This document shows, piece after piece, positions 24,572-37,620 of a stretch of 64,000 bases of DNA. How positions within the stretch are numbered: the stretch's first letter is position 1; each line of letters opens with the position of its first letter. A model generated the notes under the pieces. The model ran no database searches, was not told the origin of the DNA, and saw nothing but the letters and a program-made list of their open reading frames with translations. This DNA is from Chytridium lagenaria (lineage: Eukaryota > Chytridiomycota > Chytridiomycetes > Chytridiales > Chytridiaceae). Location of the stretch: assembly GCA_025449115.1 (NCBI GenBank), contig JAHLKC010000041.1:207869-271868 (forward strand). Direction: 5' to 3'. A program made the position numbers and the translations under genes.

Positions 24572-27500
24572 CTAACGAATACGGATGCGCACGTATGGGA
24601 CCTCAACATCCTCCCCATCCTTATCATTCACACAGACTTCAACTACGATATAGCTGACATGAGGTGGGATAGGCTTCCTCGAAACTGTCTCAATGAGTTC
24701 GGATAGCCTTATATCAATGTTAGCATCGGCGGTTTTTACAAAAGACGAATACATACTTTAAGTTCATCCTCTCCTCCATCTTCTTCTTGGGCATAAACAT
24801 AGTGTAGATCATACTCACTCCTGAAGACATCATTGTAACCTCAAGCTCGTGCTTCTCCTTAAAGAGTCAATAAATTGTTTAAGGTAATGTCGCCGTCGAC
24901 ATCGAATCTGTCCCAAAGAGTCCATTCTTTGTCATGGTACTAGGAATAAAGAAAAATTAGAGACCAAGGATATCCTGCCAACACGGCAAACCTTCAGTTT
25001 AGGGCAGCAATAGGTTCAGAGAACCAAAGAAGGGCAGAGCAAGTTGATGAAACCGTTCTTGTAGTCATCCACCTTCGTCCTTCCGTCGATAATCTGCAAG
25101 ATAAAATTACTATTGCGGTCAGATATAACGTACAACCTTGAAAAGCTCCAAGCAAACAAGGCCAGTAACAAGGGTGTAGGTCGCAATAGCAGGAATAATC
25201 TTCCAGCAATAAACTTGGTTTTATGCCTGTCAGCGTTGGCGATCGCATAGTTACTGGCGCGGAGATTCGACGCAGCAGTGATAAAATCGATGTGGAAGTT
25301 GGTGTCGTCATCCTTCATAATGTTAAGGCTATCTCATGCTTTTAAAACCAACCTTCTCGAAGTCAGCGGGAGCAAGGCGAACACCTGCAAACGACGATGG
25401 ATTGGGGAGATTTGCCAAAGCCGCCTCAAGATCGTCTGCAAAGAGTCAAATGACAGCAACAACACGGGATGAATACAAACCTGCAGGAGCTGCCTGAGCA
25501 GCTTCGTTCTCCTGAACCTGGATCTTAACACCAGACTTGGGCTGAAATTCAGGAACAATAACGTTGTTAAGCACGCTCTTAAAATGCTCGGCATCACGAC
25601 GTCCTATAATATCTTAGATATAATCATATTTGAATTACGAACCGGTGATTCCATAGTTGAACGCGTGAAGATTCGCCGCGGCAATAACGAAATCGAGGTG
25701 AAGAGGCTTTTAAAATTGTTAGATTGACTCAAGACATTAAAAATTACATCATTGACGCTGAACGGAATGTTACGAGGAGCCCTCTTGGGACCAGACCAGA
25801 AAGGAGTGCCAGTTGAGGTCACCTAAGAGGAAATAAGATTATGCTGCAAGGAAAATCAAAAATATATAATACATACGGCGTCAGCCGGGAAGTTGAAAAG
25901 AAGTTGCAAGATTTGGTTGCTGAAGAGCTCCTCATATTTCAAACGCGCCCAAATAATGCATTCATCAAATGTTAAGGGCTTGGCAGTAACCAAGAAGGCG
26001 ATAATATTGTCAATCATTTCTTTCTGGCTGCCACTCGACTTCAAGGTGGTCTCAACAAAGTTGGCTTGCGTAAGAAAGAGGTTCACATTCTCGGCAGGAT
26101 TTCTGAAAAGACCTTCGAACAAGTCACGAGCCCACTGACATCAAGTTAGATATATACTTTCGCAGTCGTGGAAACCTGAATAGTGTGCTCGATAGCGTTT
26201 GGAAAGTTCTTGAGGGTACAGATAGGAATAGATTTCTCGGGGGGGTCGTTTGAGGACGAGTAGGATTCAGTGAGGTGGGGAATGACGACCTTCGAAATAT
26301 ATTAGTATCCAAAATCCAACTTTCAAATCACCTGAGTGTTTCCTTTGGTACCAAGAGTTCCAGACTCCAACAATGGTTTTAAATAGTAAACGCAGCGACG
26401 GTCCACGTACTTCCGGGCCTCCACATTGTCCAAAGCGTTAGTGACTCCAGTTAGAGACTCCCAGAACTGATCCCCAAATATGTTCTCAGTATCGGGTCCC
26501 ACACGGTCGGCAAAGGACTCAATTTTTCCAGCAAGATCCTTATTCATCACGGTCACAGCCTCCGCAGCACAGGACGACTTTAACTTGGACACGTCCTTCG
26601 GCCGGAAGAGGAACTGACGGTTCAAATTACTCCTCTCGATGGTGTCCATATCAGTAATATAAATCTTCCCAGACGGGCCAGTTCCAAGACCCAAAAGAGC
26701 CCAATTTTTCAACATCTCACAGCCGATGGCACCGGCTCCAACAAGGAACTGACGAGAGTTCTTAACCTTCTCCTGGAAATCCTTTCCGAAAACGGCCAAC
26801 TGTCCATCGTAACGACTTCCTTCGGGCTTGCACGCTTCCTCGGTAAGCGCAGAGTTGAGGGGAAGGGACTCTAGCGAGTCAAAGTAGAAGAACTGGTGGA
26901 TAGGTCCGAACTTGCCACTGCAAGCTTTCAAGACCTCCTGAGCAACTAAACCACCAAGAACAGCCGTCATCGGCGCAATAACACCACGGGATTGGTACGC
27001 AAGCTCCTTAATGAGCTTTTCGTCCAATTCGGTAGGCTCAGGGCTAATCTTGTTAATTTCCTGGGCCAATCCGAAAACGGCGGCGGCGTCATCCTCGTTA
27101 CGCGGCCTAGGCAGGCCACCAGCCTTCGCACGGAATTTGTCCAGAGCCTGGAAACCGACATGGAGCTGCGCAGGGCGGTCGAACTTTGCATAGTCAGACA
27201 TAACGAATTCGGGCTTAATAAGTGCATCTTTCAAAGGCAACTGCGAACGATTAGCAAGCTCAACAGAGTGCGAGGCCTACAAATTTAAGGATCTTGGGCT
27301 GCTTCACTTGGGTGAAGATACCACCGGAAACATATCCGCCAAAGTTGGTAGTATCGCCGATTTTGAACGTGTAAGGGCCTACGTTTCGTTAACGTTAAAG
27401 GAAAATACATATATTATCCTTACCAGTAACAGTAACTTTCCTTGGTTCAATACCGTTCAGCTCCACCATACCCTTGACTTCCGTAAATGTGACATAATCG

Positions 27501-28330
27501 CCATCCTCAAGACCGTGACGGTGCTCCTCAAGACATGCTACCACAGCGTCGGTACCCTGAATGTAATCAGAAGACTTATTGAAGCAGTGGAAAACCTTCT
27601 CAACCCCCGCAATCATTCCGCTGACAGGCTCCTCTCCAGTCTGGTCTTGAACCGCAAATTCGGGTCCAAAATCGTTGAAAGCCATTCCAAAGAGACCACG
27701 CACATCTGCCGAGATAAAACTTGATCCCGTGCTTGTGAGTGAAGGAGTTGATGGCAAGCTGACGTTCCAGAGGGACATCAGTCACAACCACAACCTGGTA
27801 CTTTGTAATGTTCGCCTCCGTAAGCTCCTCGTTTAAAACATTAACGGGGACGTAGTTGTTCAACTCGGCCAACTTGGCCGCGGTGGACTGCGCGCGCGGC
27901 TTGCCCAGATCCTCTGGTGTAAGATAGAACTGCAATAACGAAAGTGAGATGCTTATTTACGGGACTGCATGCATGCGCACCTGAGCCGATAAGTCGGTCA
28001 CCTCAGCCGGCCCCAAGTCATGCAGGGTCACGGACTTGACGCCTGCAAGAATAACGTTCTTTGCTGCCCAATGAATTCAGTAAATTTGGCTATAATGAGA
28101 ATATAGCTGGAAACCTTACCAATCTCCACACCAAGGCCCTTCATACCCACGATGAGCACGTTCGACAGACTCATGGCAAGCATGGCCTTGTGCCCGAGCA
28201 CATAACTAAAACACGCAGATGAGAAGATCAGTATCCTTATCCACTGCATCTACACAGATTCTTACAGTTGTCTCGAGTACAAAGACTCGTCGATCGTTCC
28301 CGAAGGCTCGACATCCATAGGGGTCGACAT
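24572..28330 (-). CDS. UBA1: Ubiquitin-activating enzyme E1
   Basis: Activates ubiquitin by adenylation and thioester formation and hands it to E2 enzymes; essential in nucleus and cytosol. Starts [20 protein letters not shown] at 28330. First adenylation half includes [10 protein letters not shown] and SNVLIVG. The longest exon (27240-26323) covers [20 protein letters not shown], the second ATP-binding motif [37 protein letters not shown] and [18 protein letters not shown]. The catalytic cysteine lies in [17 protein letters not shown] (about 26220). The C-terminal ubiquitin-fold domain ends [12 protein letters not shown], stop 24572. Normal size of about 1,000 residues over about 15 exons. 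A single-copy-type UBA1 rather than UBA6 or UBA3, judged by overall layout. Confidence 0.95.
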
Positions 28331-28599
28331 CGCAAGTTGAGGTGGATGGGATTTCAAATTTCTGAGTAAATAAAATTTGCTGGCCAAACCCATTCATAGA
28401 CATCAAATGGCGCTGCGAATCAGGCAGTGTTCTCGATGGCAATTCAGGAATAGAAAAATGTCAAACAGAAGGGTATCTTTTATGGTATCTTTTATTCGCC
28501 ACAGAACACAGCGATGGTGTGTTGCATTCACGCCCATGTAATATCGTGTTGTGTATACAGAAATAGTAAAGCCCATGTCTTGCTGCTAGTGTGTCTTGT

Positions 28600-29134
28600 T
28601 GAGCAACAGAATCATGCGACTGAATGAAGCACGCTCAATAACTTGACCAGTCACGGAACGACTCGGTCAACTGCCACGCCGCCTGAATGAACAAATACCT
28701 AAATATTGATTGAAGTCCAGCACAAGTTAAATTTCGGACAGTAAAACTGGAAATCCAGCGAGCGACAACAGGCAGGCGTCTTTTAGTCCTGCTGGGTAAT
28801 CAAAGACTAACATTAAAGCGATTCCCAGATATCTCTTTCATTCACCAAAAGCTGGATTCGGACTTTCAGCGTTCATTCGATGACAAATGGAATCCCGCAA
28901 GAGTGACCGCTCGCATTAACAGGTAGGCATATGCGGAAGCAATGCTCAAAAGCGATATTGCTCGAATACAGGAGGAGTGCAAAGATCTCCATTTGTCAAA
29001 AGAGGTAAGGCAAAGACCTAAAAACTATCTTTTTTCTCAACATTGGCGTAGCGCTTTTATTCTGATGCGCACAAGCTGATCGAACAAAATGAAGTACTCA
29101 AAAATACGCTTGAAACATGTTTGGGTAAAAGCTA
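28600..29134 (+). CDS. Small coiled-coil protein, unrecognised
   Basis: Weakly supported small gene between ubiquitin E1 and eIF2-beta. Consecutive exons give KLDSDFQRSFDDKWNPARVT and ARINR (to about 28920), MLKSDIARIQEECKDLHLSK (about 28943-29005) and, after a clean GT-AG intron (29006-29051), RFYSDAHKLIEQNEVLKNTL ending ETCLGKS with the stop at about 29134. The pattern is amphipathic helices of a small coiled-coil subunit. The 5' exons (28600-28850) are not resolved. It is divergent from UBA1. No family assigned. Confidence 0.4.
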
Positions 29135-29199
29135 GAACCAATGAGGTTCTATAATATGATCAAAGGAATGCGAAACACGTATGCAAGAAACTTGATCTC

Positions 29200-30483
29200 T
29201 TAAACACCAGCAGCCGCACGCTGGGCTGAACGGAAAGGTTATATATAAATATGGAAAACAACACCAACCTGAACGCTTTTGGGTTTGAGCCATGAAACCG
29301 TCTTGATGGCGGAAACGGACTTTGTGGATCCACATGACTGGCATTGCAGGAAGAAGAGACGGTTTTCCTTCGACAAGAGAGTGTCACCAGACTTGCAAGT
29401 CTTGCATGTCACATACTCGACTATCAAACGTCAATACCATTTCGTATCTTATGCTCATACCAATATAACGCTTCAAAATGTTCTCAATCTGCTTTTGCTG
29501 GAAACGACCCTTAATAATCAATCTCTGTCCACCATCGATTGATCCTGTTGTTCCCAATTCGGCAAAAAGGTACTGAATCAAGTGGTCGGGCTCTCTCCTC
29601 ATCCTAAAGCATCGATGAGTATCCAACATGAAAACAAAAGCCGAATGCACTAACCTCTTACTAATCTCTACGACGTTCGCGAACATGGTCTTCTTAGTTC
29701 CTTCCCTCATAACCTGGGGAGGAACAAGAGTGTACCGTTTCTTCTCGCCAGCCAGATCAGGTTGTTTTGACGAAGAATTTGGAATACTCTTGTGAGGAGC
29801 TTTTAACAATCAGTATTAAATAAAAGGACACTGAATAAACCTCCTTGTAAGTGTAGTCACGAGTCGACCCACTCCATGCATCACCACCCGCAGCAGCTCC
29901 AGACTCTACTCCCTTGGTATCCTCGCCCGTTATCTCAGCACTATCATCCATCATGCCCTCTGCCCGAAGTTGGGCCTCGAAGTCAGCGATGTCGGGCCTC
30001 TTCTTGCTCTTCTTCTTCTTCTTCTCGCCGAAATCAAATCCGTCGCCTCCGGCTGCTGCTTCACCTTCAGCAGGTGCGGTGCTAACTCTTCTGCAGGGGC
30101 TTCGTCCTAATCCAATATTCAGATCTTGCATCCTCAATAAAACATACGTCAGCAATCTTCACAGCCTTCTTCTTCTTCTTTTTCTCTCCAAAGTCAAACA
30201 CAGCATCATCGTTCGCCTCCTCTACAGCGGTTCAGCCGGAACCTCTACAACCTTCTTCAGGTGCAGTAGGCTCTTCCTGAGCAGGTGCTTCCTCAAAATC
30301 AAAGGCGCCTTCTTCTTTTCTTTTTTCTTCTTCTGTCCGTCAAAGAGGGCCTGCATGCAAGACACAATTAGCATCCCCTGCCGATCCGAAGTTATCTTAC
30401 ATTAGGATCGTCCTCTGCGGGCACCTTCAGTTCAGCATCCTCATTTCGACCACGGCCTCAGCCTTCTTTGCTTTCGATGACAT
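29200..30483 (-). CDS. SUI3: Translation initiation factor eIF2 subunit beta
   Basis: Beta subunit of eIF2, which carries initiator Met-tRNA to the 40S ribosome. It begins [13 protein letters not shown] at 30483 and has the three polylysine blocks typical of the N-terminus ([34 protein letters not shown]), which bind eIF5 and eIF2B-epsilon. Next are the conserved core [20 protein letters not shown] and [17 protein letters not shown]. The C-terminal zinc ribbon is CKTCKSGDT...[16 protein letters not shown]. The stop after AQRAAAGV is at 29200. One-base frame changes occur near 30430 and near 29290. Divergent from DBP5 with 70 bases between start codons. Confidence 0.95.
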
Positions 30484-30553
30484 TTTTTTTCTTGTTTCGC
30501 AGTTGAATGCGCAGAGACCAAAAGATTGCAATTTGTCACCGGCGAATTTGATA
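30484..30553. promoter_or_regulatory. Shared promoter of eIF2-beta and DBP5
   Basis: 70 bases between divergent start codons, with a T-rich tract next to the eIF2-beta start. A common bidirectional promoter is inferred. Confidence 0.55.
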
Positions 30554-32339
30554 ATGGCAGAGTCTTCCAGCAACACTGACGGGTGGGGAAAGCCAGATAC
30601 ATCAGCAGCCCATCTGGCTCTTGGGGAGCACCACCTCTTAGTCACGAATCTTCAATCTCCGACCTCACCTGCTGGATGGGGTGCACCTCCGAAGGTCACA
30701 GATGCAAAGAAGGGATGGGGAGGTGGGCGAAAAGTTCATGTCCGGTTTCTCATCATGCAACAGATACAAGTCCTGATTTTAAACCTGACATTGAGTCTGT
30801 AACGGCGGGCGTCGGAAATATGCTGTCTAAATCGGCGTCTAATGACAAGGTGGTAGAGTCTGAGAACGCATCTGCTGAAGATGTGAATGAGGTTATAGAA
30901 GAAGTACCTGTCAAGAAGCATTCCAACCTACTTGATGATAATGACAACGCGGTAGAGATCAAGCTTTCAGATCTTCAGGTGGAAGCAAACCAAGCTTTGT
31001 ACTCAGGAGTCACAACGTTTGAAGACCTACCACTGAAGATAATTTAAAGAAAGGACTTTACGCCATGGGTTTCCAACGGCCCTCCAAGATTCAGGAGAAA
31101 GCCCTCCCTTGCTTCTGGCAAACCCCCCAGGAATATGATCGGACAAAGTCAGTCTGGAACTGGAAAGACGGCCGCGTTTGCTCTTACTATGTTGAGTCGT
31201 GTCAACCCCGATGTCCCGACTACACAAGCCATTTGCCTTGCTCCCGCGCGAGAACTGCCCGTCAAATCATGGATGTCGTCCGCGAGATGGGGAAATTACT
31301 TCTATTACAACGGCCTTTGCCATAAGGACTCTATTGAGAGGGTGCCAAGGTCAACGCCCATATTGTCATTGGAACCCCGGAACTGTTCTTGAATTGATTA
31401 AGAGAAGGCAGTTGGATAGCAAGGATGTTCGAATCTTTGTCTGTGACGAAGCCGATAATATGTTGGACCAGCAAGGATTAGGAGACCAAGTATTCGTGTA
31501 AAGACGTGAGTGTGAAGCCTACGCCTTTTTTAACATCTTTTCTCAGTATGATGCCCAAAACTTGCCAGATTGTTTTGTTCTCGGCAACCTTCACTGACGT
31601 TGTTCGTGAATACGCGTCCGTTTTGCTCCTAACGCCAACACGATTTCGCTTAAGCAGGAGGAATTGTCTGTCGATGGTATTCGACAGCTATACATGGATT
31701 GCAAAAACGAGAAATCACAAAATAGAGGTTTTAACAACCATCTATGGCCTCCTTACCATTGGCCAGAGTATCGTCTTTGTTCGGGTACGTTTTTCGTCAC
31801 ATTTTATTTAGGGCAAACATCGATATATAGGTATAGCTAAAGTTTGTCTTCTTGCAGAGAAAGGACAAGGCTGAGCAGGTCGCAAGGGAGATGACGGCAG
31901 ATGGTCATGAAGTCATCTTATTGCACGGCTCACTAGACCCGAATGAGCGTGACCGTGCAATGGACGATTTCAGAGATGGCAAGAAAAAGGTCTTATAACC
32001 ACGAATGTGCTCGCTAGAGGAATCGACATTCTTCAAGTCAACCTTGTCGTTAACTTTGACATGCCGCTGGATCAAAACAATCGGCCGATCCTGAGACCTA
32101 CTTGCACAGAATAGGACGAACTGGACGGTTTGGCTTTAGTTTGTAAAAAGTCTAACGCATTTAGATTTGGCCGTACCGGAGTCTCCATCAACTTTGTGCA
32201 CGACCGTAACTCTTACGAAGAGATGAAGGCGATTGAAAGACACTTTGGTCGTGAATCATCAGGGTGCCAACGGAAGATTATGCAGATCGAGTCGTTGCTT
32301 AAGAAGATTGTGAAGGTACCTAATCTCTATTATATTTGA
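30554..32339 (+). CDS. DBP5: DEAD-box RNA helicase DBP5/DDX19
   Basis: RNA helicase at the cytoplasmic face of the nuclear pore, driving mRNP remodelling and export with Gle1 and Nup159. Start [21 protein letters not shown] long variable N-terminus is followed by [20 protein letters not shown]-motif [11 protein letters not shown], motif I SQSGTGKT, Ia [22 protein letters not shown] and [17 protein letters not shown]. The second RecA domain has [40 protein letters not shown] and [12 protein letters not shown]. Frame shifts interrupt at least five places (for example near 31115, 31265, 31345, 31500 and 31998). The helicase ends in ESLLKKIVK; the precise stop (32339 chosen) is uncertain. Confidence 0.93.
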
Positions 32340-32522
32340 TGTTGATAGTGCCATCTGTGCTGACTATTCTATCTCGCTCTATAGTAATTCCAATATATCC
32401 CATAATATCAGCCGATAGTTGCATTGAGCCATCTTGTGTCTTATCAAAACAAGTGAATATAGCATCACAACAAAGCATTACAAAAAATTGACAAGTTGTC
32501 TCTGACAAATTGATAACAAACG

Positions 32523-34467
32523 ATGGAGATTGTGTACGTTTACCAGAAGAAGAGGAAGGAGTTTGGAAGGCAGCCCACCTTCAGCGACAGGCTAGCCGAG
32601 GTCACCTTAAACATTCCCCCGATCATGAGTATATGCGGCATTACGTTGAGCGTAATCCATGCCATGTGGAGATTCAAAGCGCCCGAAAAGAGCGAGCATG
32701 AGGTCAACACTGAGTCCTTTGTTTTCACCAACCGCGGAATCAACCATCTGCAAGGAGGATGGCCGAAAGATGTGGATCCTACGGATGTAGAGCATACGAT
32801 TCGTTACAGGAAAAAGATTGAGAAGGATGAGGAATATATTAAGAGTGTGCAGGTCATTGGAAATATGATGGAACACTGCATAAAGCAGAACAATGCTATC
32901 GATATCTATGAAGAGTACTTTATTGATATGCCCGATAGTGCGATGGTAGAGCCTCCAAGTGCAAAATCGTTGAATGTTTACCGGTACGAAGAAAATCTGG
33001 AAGTTAACACTCACTCTTCATTTCAGGGACCCAAACCGTATAAAGAGGGCTGCTTCTTATGTTTCATGGTATCCCGACGATGGCCACAAAATCGCAGTAG
33101 CATACTCTGTCCTCCAATTTCAACAAATGCCTGCAAATATTAGCTTCGACTCTTACATCTGGGATGTGGAAAAAACCCCACTAACACCTCCATCACCTCT
33201 GGTCTGCGTCAAATACAACCCCAAAGACCCACACATTCTTGTGGGAGGATCGTACAATGGCTTACTATGTAAGATTTTTATATCGGGAACGATATTGATT
33301 GAGTTTAGCGTACTGGGATACACGAAAGGGTCCATACCCAGTTGACACCTCGGCTATAGAAAAGAGTCACAGGGATCCCGTGTACAATTTATCTTGGGTT
33401 CAGTCAAAGTCTGGTAATAAGTGATATATAAAGGAGATATTAAAGCCTTCAAGGTGCTGAGTTCTTCTCCGTGTCGACTGACGGTCAAGTGCTGTGGTGG
33501 GATATCGGAAAATGGCTGAGCCAACAGAAACACTTCTTTTGGATCCCGAGAAGAACGGAAATATTGTTGGAGGAACAGTATTAGATTTTGAGACAACTAT
33601 GGTGGAGTTTTTGGAATCTTTAAGCTCTAACGTTTTGATAGCCAACAAAATTCATGATCGGCGCTGAGAACGGATCAGTCTTTATGTGCAACAAAAAGGC
33701 AAAAAACCCGTCGAAAAAATCACGCACGTCTACCCAGGTCATCATGGTCCCGTTTACGCGCTTCAAAGAAATCCATTCTTCCTCAAGAACTTTTTAACCG
33801 TTGGTGATTGGAAGGCCCAGGTACAATCATTACAACATTGTCAAGTTACTAAACCATCCACAGATCTGGTCAGAAGATGTCCGATCACCTATAATGTCTA
33901 CAAAATACTCTTCATCGTATCTTACAGATGGATGCTGGTCCCCGACGCGTCCGTCTCTTTTCTTCACGTCAAAGATGGATGGAACGTTGATGTTTGGGAT
34001 TATGTCTTTAAGCAAAATGAACCGACTCTGACGGTCCAAGTCTGTAACTCTCCTATCCACTCAGTTAAGGTTCAAGAGCACGGGAAGATTATGGCGGCCA
34101 CGGCAAGAGACGGCACGACGACGATATTGGAGCTCTCAGAGGGGCTTTCGAAAGTGCAAAAGAATGAGAAGGCGATATTCTCTCAGGTATACATTCTAAT
34201 CAAATTTCTCAAGCAAGCACTTACATTACTGATGGAATTTTACAGATGCTTGAAAGGGAAGCTAAACGTGAAAAGACCCTTGAGGCTGCAGCGCGTGAGA
34301 AGAGAATCAAAGCCGCACAAAAACGGCCCAATTCATCTAATATCAAGCCCACAGGAACAGCGCTTGATGATATAATCCAAACAGCTGAGGACGACTTCTT
34401 TGCCACCATAAACGATGGTCTCTCAGAGGGTGACCCTGGATACTTAGCACGCCCAGCAGAGCCTTGA
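32523..34467 (+). CDS. DNAI2: Axonemal dynein intermediate chain 2 (outer arm)
   Basis: WD-repeat intermediate chain of the outer dynein arm (Chlamydomonas IC2/ODA6), which anchors the dynein complex on the ciliary doublet. It starts [18 protein letters not shown] at 32523, as in the family. It continues with [58 protein letters not shown] and WD repeats containing [34 protein letters not shown] and [52 protein letters not shown] and a C-terminal basic helix [20 protein letters not shown] follow. Stop 34467. Several one-base shifts (near 33040, 33335, 33450). Presence of this gene implies a motile flagellum. SLY1 starts 36 bases further on. Confidence 0.95.
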
Positions 34468-34503
34468 ATCTGCTCTGTGTAACGTCATCTGTAAAAGGTC
34501 AAG

Positions 34504-36930
34504 ATGCTCAGAACACGGCAGAAAGGTTGGGAGGATCTCGATGTACTCTCTGCTTGGGACAGAGTATTTTTTAACGCTTCATCCGTCTCTCGTAATAAAT
34601 ATGTATAGATGCTTTGATATCCATGCTGAATTTAAACAATGGGGCTGACGCTGCATCTATTCCTTCGTTTGCTGCCGAACCATCTGGTTCATTCAGTGTG
34701 GAGCCAAAAGAGCCTGTCTGGAAGGTCCTCATATACGACCAGGAGAGTCAGGATATCATATCACCTATTCTTAAGGTGAATGGACTGAGGGAGCAAGGCA
34801 TTACCATTCACATGTATGTGCAAACACTTTGGACCGAATTTAAACAGATACTAGGTCATTGAAGAGCGATCGTCAACCCATTCCCGATGTACCCGCTGTT
34901 TACTTTTTGACTCCGACCCCTGAAAACATAAGGCACTTGGAGAAGTAATTAATGGGTGTTGCATTAACATGCTGACATTGGCTGGGTTAGGATTTCAGCA
35001 AGGACCTTTATGACTCTTACTTTATCAACTTCACGTCGGCTTTGTCGAGACCTCTTCTCGAAGAGCTCGCAACGGTCGCCATCGCAGCCAACGTCTCTGC
35101 CAAAATTGCGCAGGTAGAATCCCTCAATGCTTTTAGCCTCACGATTATTCCAGGTCTTTGATCAATACATGAATTTTATTTCACTCGAAATGAACCTCTT
35201 CACGCTAAACCATTCCGATACCTACTACCTCCTCAATAACTCCTCTACCTCCGACACCGCTATTGAAATGCACATAAACAAGGTTGTGGGATCCCTTTCT
35301 CGGTTCTCGTTACAATGGGTGAGCCCGAAATTTACCATGAAGCTCATTAATTAAAGGCGTCGTTCCTATTATTCGTTGCCCATCCGGAAATGCTGCCGAA
35401 AGCGTTGCTGCTAAACTTGATGCGAAGCTTCGGGATCATCTCGCCAATACCAGGAATAATTTGTTTCAGGAAAGCCTCTCAGGAACTTTGTCGCGACCTG
35501 TTCTCATTATTCGGACCGGAATGCGGATCTGTCTACCATGTTAAGCCATACATGGACTTATTCCACGCTTGTTCACGATGTTTTGGGAATGAAGCTGAAT
35601 CGTGTTGCGGTCACTGTGAGTGGTTTTGGTAATTGATAGGGATTAATCAGAAAACATAGATTGAGGAGAAGGGCTCGAAGATGAAGAAGAATTACGATTT
35701 GGACATTACGGATTTCTTCTGGGCAAAAAACGCCGGAAATCCGTTTCCTGAGGTCGCAGGTGAATATATGTGTTAAGCATGCCTTTGATTTGAAATAGAG
35801 GACGTTAGCGCTGAGCTTAATAAATACAAGAAGGATGTCGACGAAATTACCAGGTCATCTGGCGTTTCCTCGCTTGAAGAAGTTGATCCCAAGTAAGCTA
35901 TCTGCTGTGACCGAAAACTGACGGAGTAGCTCAAATGCAAACTCACTAAAACTCGCAATGACCGCTTTGCCGGAGCTTACAGAAAGAAAGAGAATATTGG
36001 ATATGCATATGAATATTGCTACGGCCTTATTTAAAATTATTGGAGACAGGCAGCTTGATGCGTTCTTTTCTGTGGAAGAGTCTTTGGGCAAGCAAGTGAG
36101 AATAGCTTAACCACGAATTTCTTTTCAGTTTCATCATACTTAAGCTAATTCAATCACTCGTAATTAACAGTCAAAAGCTGCCGTCCTGGAACTTCTAAGG
36201 GACTCCAAAAAGGCCGTGGAAGACAAACTCCGTCTAATGTTGCTATTCTACATGTCTGTCGAGGATGTATCAAAGGAAGATCTTGCTGCGATGGAGGAGA
36301 CCATCAAGTCCGCCGATGGATCAACTGCATCATTAAGCTATATCAAGTCAGTACGCTCATTCTCAAAAATCGCTGCCGCGTCCAATATCCCGCAATCTTC
36401 CACCACCTCAGATTTTTTGGGCAAGTTTACGTCAATTGGAAGCAAGGTCAGCTACTTGTTTATATTTATCGAATTTATTTACACATTTCATTAGCTGGCC
36501 GGGCATCTTGAAGGTGCTGGAGGGGGTTTCGAGAACTTAATTGCGGGGGTAAAGAACCTTCTTCCTACTAGACGCGATTTACCATTGACGAAAGTGGTTG
36601 ACGCGATCATGGAGGGAACTCCGAATACCGAGGCAGATGATTACCTTATTTTTGATCCTAAAGCCCCCAAAAATGCAGCTTCAAGGCTGAAGAAGGGTAA
36701 ATCGACGTACCAGGAGGCTATTGTCTTTGTAATCGGAGGCGGAAATTACCTTGAGTACCAGAATATTCAGGATTACGCAATGGTATGAAAATTGGATCAT
36801 AAACTAATCTGACCCATACTTTCCTTTTTCCCAGAGGGGTGTACAGAAGAAAAAGATTGCGTATGGGTCGACTGAGATTTTAACAGCTTCCCAGTTCCTC
36901 ACGCAACTGGAAAGATTAGGATCAAGCTGA
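34504..36930 (+). CDS. SLY1: SLY1 (Sec1/Munc18 family ER-Golgi SNARE regulator)
   Basis: SM protein that binds the Golgi syntaxin Sed5 and supports ER-to-Golgi and retrograde fusion. The start is resolved by a spliced first exon: MLRTRQK|DALISMLNLN, with the intron from 34526 to about 34610. It resembles the family's MSLRxRQKxALxRMLN start. Then VWKVLIYDQESQDIISPIL, AVYFLTPTPENIRHLEK, DFSKDLYDSYFINFTSALSR, HTWTYSTLVHDVLGMKLNRV, KKNYDLDITDFFWAKNAGNP, LPELTERKRILDMHMNIAT and PLTKVVDAIMEGT. The conserved end is QEAIVFVIGGGNYLEYQNIQ, then RGVQKKKIAYGSTEILTASQ and the stop at 36930. About ten exons. Confidence 0.94.
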
Positions 36931-37126
36931 AGAAGACACAATAAAGGGCCACATCGTATGCTGTCAATGATGAACACAGTTTTGGCTTATATACTCTTGC
37001 CTTTAGGAAAAATATACCAGAATAAGTATTGTAACATCACTTTTAATGAAATGTGTGTGGTCATCGCAACATTCTGTATTATTTGAATAAAGGATGGAAG
37101 ACAGTGCTAAAGAGTTAAAATTTCGC

Positions 37127-37620
37127 TCAGTAGAAGAACCCAAGGATCTTTCCACCAGTGTTCTTGCGACGTGCCTCCTCGTGGTCCATGACACCAGCAG
37201 AGGTGGTGAGGACGATGTAGCCGAACTGACGGGAAGGGAGGAGGTTGTTCACCCACTTCTCAATGTCAGTGCTCTTGACGTTGAAACGGGGGGAGATGAC
37301 ACCGCACTTGTTGATACGGCCGATCAACTGGACAACGATCTTTCCAGAACGGTGGTCGTCAATGATCTCGAACTCCCCAATGTAGCCTAAAGAAACAGTG
37401 TCAGCAGAGAGGTAAATTACATCGATGCTGACGTACCGTGTTGCTGCATGACTGAAAGGAACTTGACAATGACCTTGGAGGAAGGCCTAATCAAGACCTG
37501 GCGCTTGCCAGCCTTCTCGGCATTGATGATGCTCTTCAAGCAGTCGGACTAAGGAAATTGTGTCAAAACAGAACAGGTACTGGAAGTTTTAAAACTTACA
37601 AGGACGGAAACGCGGACCAT
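37127..37620 (-). CDS. RPS22: 40S ribosomal protein uS8 (RPS22/RPS15A)
   Basis: Small-subunit ribosomal protein binding 18S rRNA. Three exons: MVRVSVLSD.. (start 37620), [20 protein letters not shown] with [20 protein letters not shown], and [19 protein letters not shown] through KILGFFY (stop 37127). All 130 residues match the family order ([48 protein letters not shown]) with no frame break, unlike many neighbours. Convergent with SLY1 (196 bases apart). Confidence 0.97.
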
